From the IMG/VR virus record IMGVR_UViG_3300037507_002302, positions 1-44,119 of that record: a stretch of 44,119 nt of DNA; one strand, 5' to 3'. The notes beneath the pieces are model-generated. The model made no database searches, had not been told where the DNA came from, and saw only the letters and a program-made list of their open reading frames with translations. This document shows, piece after piece, positions 7,247 to 14,498 of this stretch. Each line of letters begins with the position of its first letter. The stretch's first letter is position 1. The translations under genes were made by a program, and so were the position numbers. The stretch comes from a virus.

Positions 7247-7329
7247 GCCGCACCTCCGCCCGCCGGCGCGTCGAACAGAGGCATGGCGTGCGTTGCATCC
7301 GTCAGACGAACTCGCGTGTATTCCTTCAT
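7243..7329 (-). CDS. Micro-protein (28 aa)
   Basis: The ATG at 7329 follows an AAGGAG ribosome-binding site at proper spacing, and the stop forms ATGA with the exonuclease start. It begins MKEYTRVRLTDATHAMPLFD and ends in a short Ala/Gly tail. It may be a real small protein or a translated leader that delivers ribosomes to the exonuclease start. Confidence 0.55.
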   Translation of the reverse strand: MKEYTRVRLTDATHAMPLFDAPAGGGAA

Positions 7330-7346
7330 GCTGGTCTCCTTGGGGT

Positions 7347-7475
7347 TCACCACGGCCCGGTGAACTCGTCGAATCTCTCAGGGTCAGTCGCCGGGTCCGT
7401 GGCTTCGATGTCTTCGATCAGTCGATGGGCCGCACGCCATGCTCGGGGGCTTGGTGTTGAGCCCTCGCCGGTCAT
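7347..7475 (-). CDS. Micro-protein (42 aa)
   Basis: The ATG at 7475 overlaps the stop of the RHH-like gene (ATGA), so it would be translated by termination-reinitiation. The sequence (MTGEGSTPSPRAWRAAHRLI, then an acidic segment ending in FDEFTGPW) has ordinary composition, unlike the arginine-rich frame upstream of it. Function unknown. Confidence 0.5.
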   Translation of the reverse strand: MTGEGSTPSPRAWRAAHRLIEDIEATDPATDPERFDEFTGPW

Positions 7476-7690
7476 CGCGGCGAACGCCGCCGCCGCGCTT
7501 GCCACGGCGACGCCATCTGTGCCAGCGCCAGCAGGTCGATCCTGCGACGTTCCGGCAGTTTTTCCAGCGCCGCCAGCGCCGCGTCGATCACCGTGGAGCA
7601 GGGAAGCTTGAACTTCGCGCTCTGGTCCAGCAGCAGGCGGTGTGAAGCCTTGGAGATTCGGACGGTCTTCGGGTCGGGTCGGGTGTTCAT
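7472..7690 (-). CDS. Ribbon-helix-helix-like early regulator (72 aa)
   Basis: This is the first gene of the leftward early operon. The core TVRISKASHRLLLDQSAKFK then a second helix (PCSTVIDAALAALEKL) has the strand-helix-helix layout of CopG/Arc-type DNA-binding proteins. The tail is arginine-rich. The Shine-Dalgarno is weak. Its place opposite the XRE repressor, with inverted repeats between them, suggests a Cro-like or anti-repressor role; this is inference from position and fold pattern. Confidence 0.6.
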   Translation of the reverse strand: MNTRPDPKTVRISKASHRLLLDQSAKFKLPCSTVIDAALAALEKLPERRRIDLLALAQMASPWQARRRRSPR

Positions 7691-7815
7691 GGTTCATCAT
7701 GGTACACGATCATCGACCGTTCGTGTACCAAGCGTTTACTGAAAAGGGAAACATTCCCATAACGCTTTGAAGGATTTGGACTTGCGAATGTGGACAACTC
7801 CCATACGCTTGCGGC
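7691..7815. promoter_or_regulatory. Divergent immunity/operator region with nested inverted repeats
   Basis: This stretch separates the repressor (plus) from the early operon (minus). It holds a perfect 10-bp inverted repeat, TGGTACACGA (7700-7709) with TCGTGTACCA (7721-7730), separated by 11 bp. A second pair, AAGCGTT (7730-7736) with AACGCTT (7761-7767), surrounds a third, GGGAA-ACA-TTCCC (7746-7758). It is less GC-rich than the surroundings. These are likely operators for the XRE repressor and the RHH-like protein. I cannot place -35/-10 boxes with confidence. Confidence 0.75.
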
Positions 7816-8430
7816 ATGAACACTGAAACCAGCAAGCAGGCCGGGCTTGGCGCGTGCGTTCGGCGGCTGCGCGAGCGCGACGGCATCGGCATGAATGAGC
7901 TGGCGCGCAAGCTCGGCTGGGCTCCGGCCTTGTTGAGCAAACGCGAGCGCGGTCTGCTCCGCATCAAACCCGAGCACCGAGCGCAGATTGCCAAGGCGCT
8001 GGGCATGACGCTGGCCGAGCTGGATCGGGCTTGGAAGCAGGGAGCTTTGCCAGCGGGCGAGGCGTCCGCGGGTTCGCCGGATCACTGGGCCGGGTTTGAT
8101 GACGGCGGCGTGGGCGTGGCCGAGCCGGGATCAAATCTGGCAACGATCCGTGTTCGTGGCGATTCGATGGAGCCGACGCTGCTTGACGGCGACGTGTGTC
8201 TGGTGCGCATGATCGAACAGACTGAGCGCGTGGCCGACGGCTCGGTGGTGTGTGCCTGGCTCGGCAACGATGCGGCCACTCCGGGCGGCATGTTTGCCCG
8301 CTGGTTCGGTGTTGGCGCTACGGTGGTCGAGCTTGCCAAGGACAACCGCGCCTTTCGCAACCTGACCGTCAGCCGAGTCGCGGTGGTCCGGCTTGGCGTG
8401 GTCGTCGAACGTCGCACAAGGAGCCTGTGA
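7816..8430 (+). CDS. XRE/S24 LexA-like phage repressor (204 aa)
   Basis: The N-terminal residues 8-72 form an XRE helix-turn-helix (MNELARKLGWAPALLSKRER). The C-terminal peptidase S24 domain has the nucleophile motif RGDSMEPTL (Ser117). At the position where LexA and lambda CI have their catalytic Lys (VKRL, FKKL), this protein reads FARW (Ala161), so self-cleavage may be lost. It is one of only two plus-strand genes and faces the early operon across inverted repeats, as expected for the lysogeny repressor. There is no evident Shine-Dalgarno, so the mRNA may be leaderless. Confidence 0.9.
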   Translation: MNTETSKQAGLGACVRRLRERDGIGMNELARKLGWAPALLSKRERGLLRIKPEHRAQIAKALGMTLAELDRAWKQGALPAGEASAGSPDHWAGFDDGGVGVAEPGSNLATIRVRGDSMEPTLLDGDVCLVRMIEQTERVADGSVVCAWLGNDAATPGGMFARWFGVGATVVELAKDNRAFRNLTVSRVAVVRLGVVVERRTRSL

Positions 8431-8648
8431 TGCAGTTGCCCCCAAACGGATCGGTCCGCGTCAACTGGGTTCGACTCTTGCTGGCGGCCTCCGTGGCCAT
8501 CGCTGCGCTGTGGTGGGGCTCAGCCGCGATGATCGTGCGGGGCCGATACGCCGAGCCGCTGGCGATGCACTCGGTGGTCGGCGTCGCCCTGACGCTGCTG
8601 CCGTGGTGGACCGCGCTCGTGGTGGTCTTGGCCCGCCGGCGCCGCTGA
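8430..8648 (+). CDS. Two-helix membrane protein co-expressed with the repressor (72 aa)
   Basis: The ATG at 8430 overlaps the repressor stop (TGATG). Two hydrophobic segments are clear: WVRLLLAASVAIAALWWG and VVGVALTLLPWWTALVVVLA, with an Arg-rich C-terminus that should stay in the cytoplasm. Being transcribed with the repressor, it should be made in the lysogen. A superinfection-exclusion role is plausible for a small lysogenic membrane protein but unproven. Confidence 0.75.
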   Translation: MQLPPNGSVRVNWVRLLLAASVAIAALWWGSAAMIVRGRYAEPLAMHSVVGVALTLLPWWTALVVVLARRRR

Positions 8649-8669
8649 TTGGGGCACTTTTGGGGCACT
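8649..8669 (+). repeat. Paired integrase arm-type repeats, left arm
   Basis: Two direct copies of TTGGGGCACT (8649-8658, 8660-8669) at 11-bp spacing. A similar pair at 8871-8877/8882-8891 lies on the other side of the tRNA-derived core. Paired direct repeats flanking a core are typical of arm-binding sites of lambda-type integrases. Confidence 0.65.
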
Positions 8670-8772
8670 GTGTGCGCAAGTGAGTGAACGCGAGAGAACG
8701 GTACCGAACACGCATTTGCCGTGATTTCACGCACAAACCGCGTTCTGATGTTCGGGTGGCCGATGGCCGGTT

Positions 8773-8815
<43 letters not shown>

Positions 8816-8824
8816 AAACAATTG

Positions 8825-9910
8825 TCAGGACGGGACTTGCGATGCTCTCTCCATCGACATGTCGATGGCTTTGGGGCGAACTTGGGGCACTGCGCCCGTG
8901 ACGCGGGCTAGGGTCTCGGGGAGGGTGGTGTGATAGTGTGCCGCGGCCACGGTGGGGTCGTGCCCAAGCCACTTGCACACGTCCATCGCTGGCAACGTCG
9001 CCAGCCAGTCGGACTCACAGGACTTGCGCAGGGTGTGGAACGGCTTGCCGTAGGGCTCGATGCCGGCCCGTGCCCGCAGCGCCTCCATCTGGCGGTAGGT
9101 GTTGTTGCCGCCGATCGGAGCGACGGACTGCTCGCCGGCGGGCAGTCGGTGCTGCACAGATTCCAGGATCTCGGCGAGCCGTGGCGTGATGGGAACCAGC
9201 CGGGTGCGCTTCTTGGTCGTCTGTGCGCCTTCGTGTCGAACCGTGAGGGTCCGATGCACCAGGTTCACGTCGGCCCAGGTCAGCGACCGGATCTCGTTGA
9301 TGCGAAGCCCAGCGAACCGTGCGAGAGCAATGGCGGCCTGCCACTCGGGCCGTGCGGTGGCGTCGATCAGCTTCTCGGCCTCGCTGGTCGGCAGATACCG
9401 CCAGGGCACGTCGGTCTTGACCATCGACCGGGGCTCGTGGTCAACCGGGTTGGCGGGCAGCGTGCCCAGCTTGACGGCTGAACCAAGGACGGCGCCGAAG
9501 CGCATGAGGTTCCCGCGCACCGTGTTGGTGGCGAGTTCTTCCGCCTGCATGGCCGCGCGCCAGGCCGTGATGGCGGCCCTGCCGATGCGGTCGATCTGCG
9601 TGGTCTCGCCGAAGTGTGCCAGCGTGCGGGCCTTGGTCTTGCCGTACCCGTCCATCGTCTTGGCGCTCAGCCCGACCGCCTCGTGCTGCTCCCACCACTT
9701 CCACCATGCGGCAAGGGTCGGCGATTTGCTGCCGACGGAACGCGCCGTGGGGTTGAGCAGGTGCTGCCGCGCGATCTCGTCGCACAGGCGGTTGGCTTGG
9801 GCTTTGCTCAGCTCGGACCGTGAGCCGAGGCTTTTCTTGTGGCGCTTGCCTGAGTCGTCGGTCCACTCGGCACGCCAGTAGTCGCCGTTGATGGCGAGGT
9901 TTACTCGCAT
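8825..9910 (-). CDS. int: Tyrosine-recombinase integrase (361 aa)
   Basis: It has an N-terminal AP2-like/arm-binding region (NGDYWRAEW), a SAM-like core-binding domain (about 60-150) and a C-terminal catalytic domain. The catalytic residues are visible: Arg in GLRINEIRSL (about 203), His-x-x-Arg in HTLRK (292-295), His in WLGHD (317) and the Tyr in AAAHYH (about 326). The start is the ATG at 9910 with GAGG upstream; the gene overlaps the preceding stop by ten bases. The gene ends beside attP, with arm-type repeats in its last codons. Confidence 0.92.
   Translation of the reverse strand: MRVNLAINGDYWRAEWTDDSGKRHKKSLGSRSELSKAQANRLCDEIARQHLLNPTARSVGSKSPTLAAWWKWWEQHEAVGLSAKTMDGYGKTKARTLAHFGETTQIDRIGRAAITAWRAAMQAEELATNTVRGNLMRFGAVLGSAVKLGTLPANPVDHEPRSMVKTDVPWRYLPTSEAEKLIDATARPEWQAAIALARFAGLRINEIRSLTWADVNLVHRTLTVRHEGAQTTKKRTRLVPITPRLAEILESVQHRLPAGEQSVAPIGGNNTYRQMEALRARAGIEPYGKPFHTLRKSCESDWLATLPAMDVCKWLGHDPTVAAAHYHTTLPETLARVTGAVPQVRPKAIDMSMERASQVPS
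8851..8868. repeat. Perfect 18-bp palindrome in the 3' end of int
   Basis: The sequence ccatcgacatgtcgatgg is a perfect palindrome between the attP core and the right-arm repeats. It may bind Xis, an IHF-like protein or the repressor, or it may form an mRNA hairpin near the end of the int transcript. It occurs once in the window. Confidence 0.6.
8871..8891 (+). repeat. Paired integrase arm-type repeats, right arm
   Basis: TTGGGGC (8871-8877) and TTGGGGCACT (8882-8891) have the same orientation and 11-bp spacing as the left-arm pair. They lie inside the C-terminal codons of int. The symmetry about attP supports a binding function. Confidence 0.6.
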
Positions 9911-10218
9911 GGGTGCGCGCCTCGCTGGATGCACCGTTTGATCGCCGCGCGGATTTCGGCCAGCATGACGTTTCTGCACGGCTCAGCGCCTAGGGCGGCG
10001 ACTGATTCTGCGGCAAGGCCGGAGTCGGCCCCAAGGCGGACCGCCAAGGCGCAAAGCTGATCGACGGGACACAGGAACACTTCGGTTCGCAGCAAGTGAA
10101 GATTGCGCCAGCTGATTTGATCAAGCTTTGGCATTGGTGGCATGCCGGAGGCCGAGCGTGTGTAGTCGAAGACTGTCCCACCAGACTTCAGGCGTCGAAC
10201 GTATGGCTGCGGGCTCAT
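9901..10218 (-). CDS. Hypothetical protein upstream of integrase (105 aa)
   Basis: The ATG at 10218 follows AAGGGGTGA, and the TAA stop lies inside the start region of int. The protein begins MSPQPYVRRLKSGGTVFDYT and includes a Cys-containing helical half (CPVDQLCALAVRLGADSGLA). I recognise no family. A basic protein just before int might assist recombination, but no HTH is evident. Confidence 0.65.
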   Translation of the reverse strand: MSPQPYVRRLKSGGTVFDYTRSASGMPPMPKLDQISWRNLHLLRTEVFLCPVDQLCALAVRLGADSGLAAESVAALGAEPCRNVMLAEIRAAIKRCIQRGAHPCE

Positions 10219-10221
10219 TGG

Positions 10222-10428
10222 TCACCCCTTCCGCTTGGTTGCCGGCGGCGCGCTCCGTGCGGCGAGGGCTTCTTCAACGGCGGTGTTCAGCGCCTCCATC
10301 ATCGTGACGCGCCGTTGATGCTGACCGCTGAGGGCGGCGGCGAGCATTTCCAGCTTGCGCTTCACGTTGTCTTCCTTGTAGGCGGCAACGGTTTCATACG
10401 CTGCGGCACGCTTGTCGGTGCTCGTCAT
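10222..10428 (-). CDS. Small helical hypothetical protein (68 aa)
   Basis: The ATG at 10428 has GGAGAAG immediately upstream. The protein (MTSTDKRAAAYETVAAYKED and on) is almost entirely helical, charged, with a Lys/Arg-rich C-terminus (PPATKRKG). I recognise no motif. It lies between the NPPF methyltransferase and the 105-aa gene in the int operon. Confidence 0.65.
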   Translation of the reverse strand: MTSTDKRAAAYETVAAYKEDNVKRKLEMLAAALSGQHQRRVTMMEALNTAVEEALAARSAPPATKRKG

Positions 10429-10450
10429 GGCTTCTCCAATCTGTGCAAGG

Positions 10451-11458
10451 TTAGGCGGGCTTGTCGAGGACGATCAAGGCGGTGTGGACGCTGGTGCGGC
10501 GGAGCGCATCGGGCCGATCGAAAGCGTCTGGCGGAAGCTGCATGATGTACCCTCCCAGCTTGGCGAACCACTCTTGCCACTCGGTCGACCTTCGATCCGA
10601 TCGGAACGTGGGGCCGACGCTGATGATCGACACAAGCCGACCGCCTGGGGCAAGCCACTCCCATGCCGTGCGGGTGTGCTCGATCTCCTGGCCGTTCTCA
10701 AACGGCGGATTCATGACGATGATGTCGGGCTCACAGGATTGGGGCTGCTGGAGAAAGTTGGCCTGCTCCACGCGGATCAAGTTGGCGTTGTCGAGGCGGG
10801 CCGTGCGGTCTTCGGCGAGCTTGGCTAGCTCGTGGTGCAGTTCGTAGGCCGTGGCGCGGACGTGCTTGGCGCCCGCGCGCCGTGCTGCTTCAACCGCGGC
10901 GAGCAGCAAACAGCCGGCGCCGCATGACGGCTCCAGAATGTGCCGAACGTCCGGCCCAAGGTCCGCGGCATCGGTCACGATCTTGGCAATGCTCGGGGGC
11001 GTCGGCCAGAATCCTTCGGGCTCGGCAAGGGCCATGCGTGCCATGCGGTGGCGCAGTTCGGCCTCTTGTTCGTGGGCCGACGGTGGCGCGCTGATGAGTT
11101 GGGCGAGTAGGCGCCGGGCCTGCTCCATCTCTCTGGCGCCGGCCAATCCAGCCCGCTCCGCGGCTTGATCCGTGGGCGTGCTAGTGTCGTTGCGCATCCA
11201 CCAAACCACTTGATCGAGCGCGGTGAGGGTGACGATCTTGTTCAGCGGCCTCGGAATCGAGTTGGCTTCCACGCACCGCGCCATGGCCTCGGCGGCTTGG
11301 CGAAGCTGCTCCAGCTTCTTCGCGTCTTCGATCTGGCTGCTGACGATTCTGAGGCGTCGCGGCGTGATCCGTTGTCGGCTCGTGCCCGAGTTCATCAGGG
11401 CGTGGGCCTTGCGTGCGGCGTTAGCAGCGTGCTCGCGCCAGCGTTCGGCGGTGGGCAT
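10451..11458 (-). CDS. N6-adenine-type DNA methyltransferase (335 aa)
   Basis: The C-terminal 190 residues hold the methyltransferase: GFWPTPP (149-155), the SAM motif LEPSCGAGCLL (175-185), an acidic motif near YELHH, and the catalytic MNPPFENG (249-256) of type I/gamma-class adenine methylases. The N-terminal 140 residues are helical and lack a recognisable domain; they may serve in target recognition or restrict access. Stand-alone phage methylases usually protect against host restriction. It belongs to the leftward accessory operon with the AAA+ ATPase. Confidence 0.82.
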   Translation of the reverse strand: MPTAERWREHAANAARKAHALMNSGTSRQRITPRRLRIVSSQIEDAKKLEQLRQAAEAMARCVEANSIPRPLNKIVTLTALDQVVWWMRNDTSTPTDQAAERAGLAGAREMEQARRLLAQLISAPPSAHEQEAELRHRMARMALAEPEGFWPTPPSIAKIVTDAADLGPDVRHILEPSCGAGCLLLAAVEAARRAGAKHVRATAYELHHELAKLAEDRTARLDNANLIRVEQANFLQQPQSCEPDIIVMNPPFENGQEIEHTRTAWEWLAPGGRLVSIISVGPTFRSDRRSTEWQEWFAKLGGYIMQLPPDAFDRPDALRRTSVHTALIVLDKPA

Positions 11459-11476
11459 GGGCGTGGTTCCTGGTGG

Positions 11477-11770
11477 TTAGCGGTTCTCGCGGATGATCTC
11501 GGCGTTTATGCGGCGTTCAAAGTCGTCTTGCGCTGCTCGCGCCGCGGCCAGTTCTACGGCGTGCTCCGTGTGTTCTTCGGCTTGTGCTTCGGCGTGGTAG
11601 ATCACCCATCGGCGAAGGTCTTCGGTGGTGTCGTACTCGTCGGGCCCCGGGGTGTAGCCCAAAAGCTGCTTGTGCATGGCGTCAAGCCGGGCCGTGTCGG
11701 CGGTGCGGGCTTCGTCGGCGAGCTGCTGGGCTGCTGCTGCTTCGTGCCGTGCCGTTTCGATTTCGGTCAT
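11477..11770 (-). CDS. Alanine/glutamate-rich coiled-coil protein (97 aa)
   Basis: The ATG at 11770 has GGAGA at a suitable distance; the longer frame upstream is Pro/Arg-rich and unlikely. The protein (MTEIETARHEAAAAQQLADE and on) is a long charged helix with an interruption at YTPGPDEYDTTEDL. I recognise no function. Confidence 0.65.
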   Translation of the reverse strand: MTEIETARHEAAAAQQLADEARTADTARLDAMHKQLLGYTPGPDEYDTTEDLRRWVIYHAEAQAEEHTEHAVELAAARAAQDDFERRINAEIIRENR

Positions 11771-11792
11771 GGGGCGAGTCTCCTGGTGGTGG

Positions 11793-12122
11793 TTACTTGG
11801 TGGCGCCTTCCGCCTTGGCGATGGCGGCGCGGGCCGTCGCGCTGATGTGGTCAAGCCGTTTGCGGGCGTGCTGCGCCGGGTCGATCATCGACAAGGCGCC
11901 GGCCTCTGTGATGCAAAGGCGCAGGGCCTTCAAGAGGTCGGGCGCCGCGGCCAAAAGGTCGGCGTTGGCGCGCACCTCGTCAATCCGTGCCGTGGGGCGT
12001 TCGTCTTTGCGGCCTACCCAAAGCGCCAGCGCAACGGCGGTGCCGTCGGCGGCGTGGATCTGGGCTCCCTGGGTGTCTTCGTTGATGCAGCTCCAAGGTT
12101 CCGGCGTGTGCTTCGTCGTCAT
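11793..12122 (-). CDS. Conserved phage hypothetical protein, HTPEPW type (109 aa)
   Basis: The N-terminus HTPEPWSCI, followed by ANADLLAAAPDLLKALRLCI, matches a pattern seen repeatedly in short phage proteins of unknown function (a TPxPW start followed by NA-LIAAAPELL). The ATG at 12122 follows AGGAGA. It lies directly downstream of one of two related intergenic hairpins. No biochemical role is known. Confidence 0.75.
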   Translation of the reverse strand: MTTKHTPEPWSCINEDTQGAQIHAADGTAVALALWVGRKDERPTARIDEVRANADLLAAAPDLLKALRLCITEAGALSMIDPAQHARKRLDHISATARAAIAKAEGATK

Positions 12123-12130
12123 GGTCTGAG

Positions 12131-12193
12131 TCTCCTAGGCGCCCGCGGCATTGCGGGCGAAGGGCGGGGCGTCGCGTGTCCGCGGCGCCGGCC
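12131..12193 (-). ncRNA. Twin intergenic hairpin element, copy 1
   Basis: The mRNA-sense hairpin at 12159-12140 is CGCCCGC-AATGCC-GCGGGCG. Copy 2 at 14946-14927 has the same six-base loop and a stem in which the C-G pair is replaced by G-C on both strands. The flanks (GACGCCC, CTTCGCC, GGCGCC then AGGA) are also related. It sits in the 79-bp spacer before a ribosome-binding site, so it may affect RNA processing or translation. Confidence 0.55.
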
Positions 12194-12201
12194 TGGTGGT
12201 G

Positions 12202-13239
12202 TCAAGCGGTGGCCCAGTCGGTGCGGATCTGCTGGGCTCGGGCGATGGCGTTCGTCAGTCCAGAGCGAAGGATTCCGCCAGTGATGTCGGCGAGCGTGCC
12301 GGCGTTGGGGCTCCACGCGCCATCGATCACGTAGTCCAAATCCAGCGCCGCGCGCAGGGTCTCGGTCCTGGTCCTGCTCCGGCGGTTGCCCTCCCATGCA
12401 ATCTCCGCGCGCCTGTACCAGTCGTGCGCAACATTCATCATGGCCCACGTCAGCATTTTGTGCCCTGCCGGCGTGCTCGCGCATGCGAACGTGTCGGGGT
12501 CTAGGGGCTCGTCTGCTCGGCACAGTCGATAGGCGGTGCCAAGTGCGGAGAGCGCCGGAGAATGTTCCTGCTCGGCGGCGTTGCACGCCCAAAATTCCAC
12601 GCCGAAGCCAAGCTCTGCCGCGGCGGTCGCGGCGGTGTAGCCGATCACCGCGGCGGTTTGGTAGGCGTCTAGCGTCTGCCATGAGTAGCCGACAAAAGTG
12701 TTCATCCCGATTCGGACCGTGGGCATCGGGTGTCCGCGGCGGATGCTCAGCGCCCAATCCTCGGCGCGCGCGTTGCATCTGTCCGCGTCGGGCTCATCTC
12801 CGTCATCCGACCAAACGGGCCAAGCTCGGCGGGTCGTGTCGGTCAGCGCCGCGGCGACGGCGCCGGGGTCCGCGTGCTCGCGCAGGGCTCGGGCGAATCG
12901 TTCGCGCAGTTCGGCGGATGGCGTGCTCGTGGCGAGGGCCGTTCGCAGTTCGGGCCAGTCGGCGAATCCAGAGCGACAATCGGTGTTCGGGCGTTCGATG
13001 CTGTGCCGGCCTGCTCGGTCGTAGGCGCCGGGTTTCCACAGTGCCAAGGGGACATGCTCCCAAGCCTCGCGGGGCGAATCAAACACGGCGAGTTGGACGC
13101 GCCGTGGTCCGAGCCCTGGTACGTCGATCGTGCGGATCGGCGTTTCGGCGACGCGTTCAAGCCAAGCGGTAGACTCGGCGGCGCCGGGCTCATCGTCCGG
13201 GACGACGTAAACGAATGGCGGGCGTGTGGTGGTGCTCAT
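12202..13239 (-). CDS. Putative partner protein of the CobS-like ATPase (345 aa)
   Basis: The ATG at 13239 forms ATGA with the ATPase stop, so the two proteins are made together. The C-terminal half (VRIGMNTFVGYSWQTLDAYQ, then a helix, then GFGVEFWACN) has a strand-helix-strand layout reminiscent of the degenerate von Willebrand A-like proteins encoded next to CobS/MoxR ATPases in phages. No DxSxS metal site is present. If the analogy holds, it would be the ATPase's adaptor. The family assignment is tentative. Confidence 0.6.
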   Translation of the reverse strand: MSTTTRPPFVYVVPDDEPGAAESTAWLERVAETPIRTIDVPGLGPRRVQLAVFDSPREAWEHVPLALWKPGAYDRAGRHSIERPNTDCRSGFADWPELRTALATSTPSAELRERFARALREHADPGAVAAALTDTTRRAWPVWSDDGDEPDADRCNARAEDWALSIRRGHPMPTVRIGMNTFVGYSWQTLDAYQTAAVIGYTAATAAAELGFGVEFWACNAAEQEHSPALSALGTAYRLCRADEPLDPDTFACASTPAGHKMLTWAMMNVAHDWYRRAEIAWEGNRRSRTRTETLRAALDLDYVIDGAWSPNAGTLADITGGILRSGLTNAIARAQQIRTDWATA

Positions 13240-14477
13240 CGCGTGGTGCTCCCGTCGATGGCCGCGGCCCAGAAGGACAGGGCGCGCGCTTTGTCGAGCG
13301 CCTGTTGATCGGCGCCGGCGAGGATCTGAGCGGCGGTCTCGTGTTGGGTCCAGCCGGCGGCGAGCATGTCCGCGGCGGCGGCGAACATGCGAGTAGTTAC
13401 GTGCCACGTGGGCGCCCAAAGGGTTCGGAGCTCCCAAAGGTGCAGGGCGAGCGGTCCGGCCAAGCGCTCCTCAAGTTCGCGCCAGTAATCGACGCGCAGA
13501 TAGCGGCCGGCGAATCGGTCGCGCACCGATTGATCAAGCCTGGAACGGGTCAAGGTTCCGCCCGCGTTGCCGGCGCCGGTGGTGTTGTCGGCGACGATGA
13601 CGACCGTGTTGACGTGCCGGCGAATGACACGCCGCGCGGGGTCGTGGTGGCGGCCGATATGAAGCTCTCCATTGGCCAAAGCGTTGTTGACGGCGAGGGC
13701 CAAGCTATCCGATGCGCTCAGTTCATCCAGCAGGATGACGTGTCCGTTTTCCCAAGCGTGCACGAAAGCGCTTTCAGTCCAGTGGCCATCGGCCGCGGCC
13801 GATCCGTAGAGCGCCGCGGGCGTGGTCGTCGGGCTCACGGCGAGTTCGGTGTAGGGTCGATCCAGCGCCTCGGCGAGCGTGCGGGCGAGCACCGATTTCC
13901 CGGTGCCGGGCGGGCCGTAAAGCCATGCATTGCGGTTGCTGGGCGCGGCGGCGGTGACGATTCGGAGCAGTCGGGCAAGCTCGGGGCGGGCGTTGTGGAT
14001 GGTGACGGCGGGGGCGTTGTGGTGCTCGATGCGCAGCGTCTGCGGGGCTCGGTTCTCGATGGCGTCGATGCGGGCGACAAGCTGGCCAAGGTGGTGGCCG
14101 AGCTGGTCCGCGGCGGTGCCGGTTGTCTGCTCAAGCTGGTTGACGCGCCCGGCGACAAGCCGGAGCGAATCGCGGGCGGAGTCGAGTTCTCCGGCCAGTT
14201 CTGCGAGCTGGTCCGCGGTGGCGCCGGCCTGCTGCTGAGGAAGTGCCGCGGCGACGGCGCCGGCGATGGCCTGGGCGAGTGCCGCGGGGTCAAGGGCGGG
14301 CGCCGGTGCGGGCGTGGGCCTGGTCCGCGGCGCCGGCGGCGCTTCGGGGCTCGGGGTGTCAACGATGACGGGCGCCGGGCTCGTGGTGCCGGCGGTGGTG
14401 CCGCGGCGCCGGTGAAGTCCGGGAAGTCCGGGGATAGGTTCGGCGTGGTCGGGTTGTCCGGTATACAGGGCGGTCAT
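13236..14477 (-). CDS. CobS/MoxR-like AAA+ ATPase (413 aa)
   Basis: The first 145 residues are Pro/Ala-rich and then coiled coil (ARDSLRLVAGRVNQLEQTTG). The AAA+ domain has Walker A GPPGTGKS (188-195), Walker B HVILLDEL (246-253), and arginine-rich sensor sequences (RSRLDQSVRDRFAGRY). The FVHAWENG-HVILLDEL arrangement is typical of the CobS/dynein-like (MoxR) branch. Such ATPases remodel or load partner proteins. The neighbours are its 345-aa partner and an adenine methylase. The natural target in this phage is unknown. Confidence 0.85.
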   Translation of the reverse strand: MTALYTGQPDHAEPIPGLPGLHRRRGTTAGTTSPAPVIVDTPSPEAPPAPRTRPTPAPAPALDPAALAQAIAGAVAAALPQQQAGATADQLAELAGELDSARDSLRLVAGRVNQLEQTTGTAADQLGHHLGQLVARIDAIENRAPQTLRIEHHNAPAVTIHNARPELARLLRIVTAAAPSNRNAWLYGPPGTGKSVLARTLAEALDRPYTELAVSPTTTPAALYGSAAADGHWTESAFVHAWENGHVILLDELSASDSLALAVNNALANGELHIGRHHDPARRVIRRHVNTVVIVADNTTGAGNAGGTLTRSRLDQSVRDRFAGRYLRVDYWRELEERLAGPLALHLWELRTLWAPTWHVTTRMFAAAADMLAAGWTQHETAAQILAGADQQALDKARALSFWAAAIDGSTTR

Positions 14478-14498
14478 GGGGTCTCCTGGTTGGGGTGT

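Noticed and set aside
14361-14376. An additional palindrome copy (TGTCAACGATGACG)
   Set aside because: It matches 12 of 14 bases but breaks the symmetry at two positions, so it is not counted with the perfect sites.
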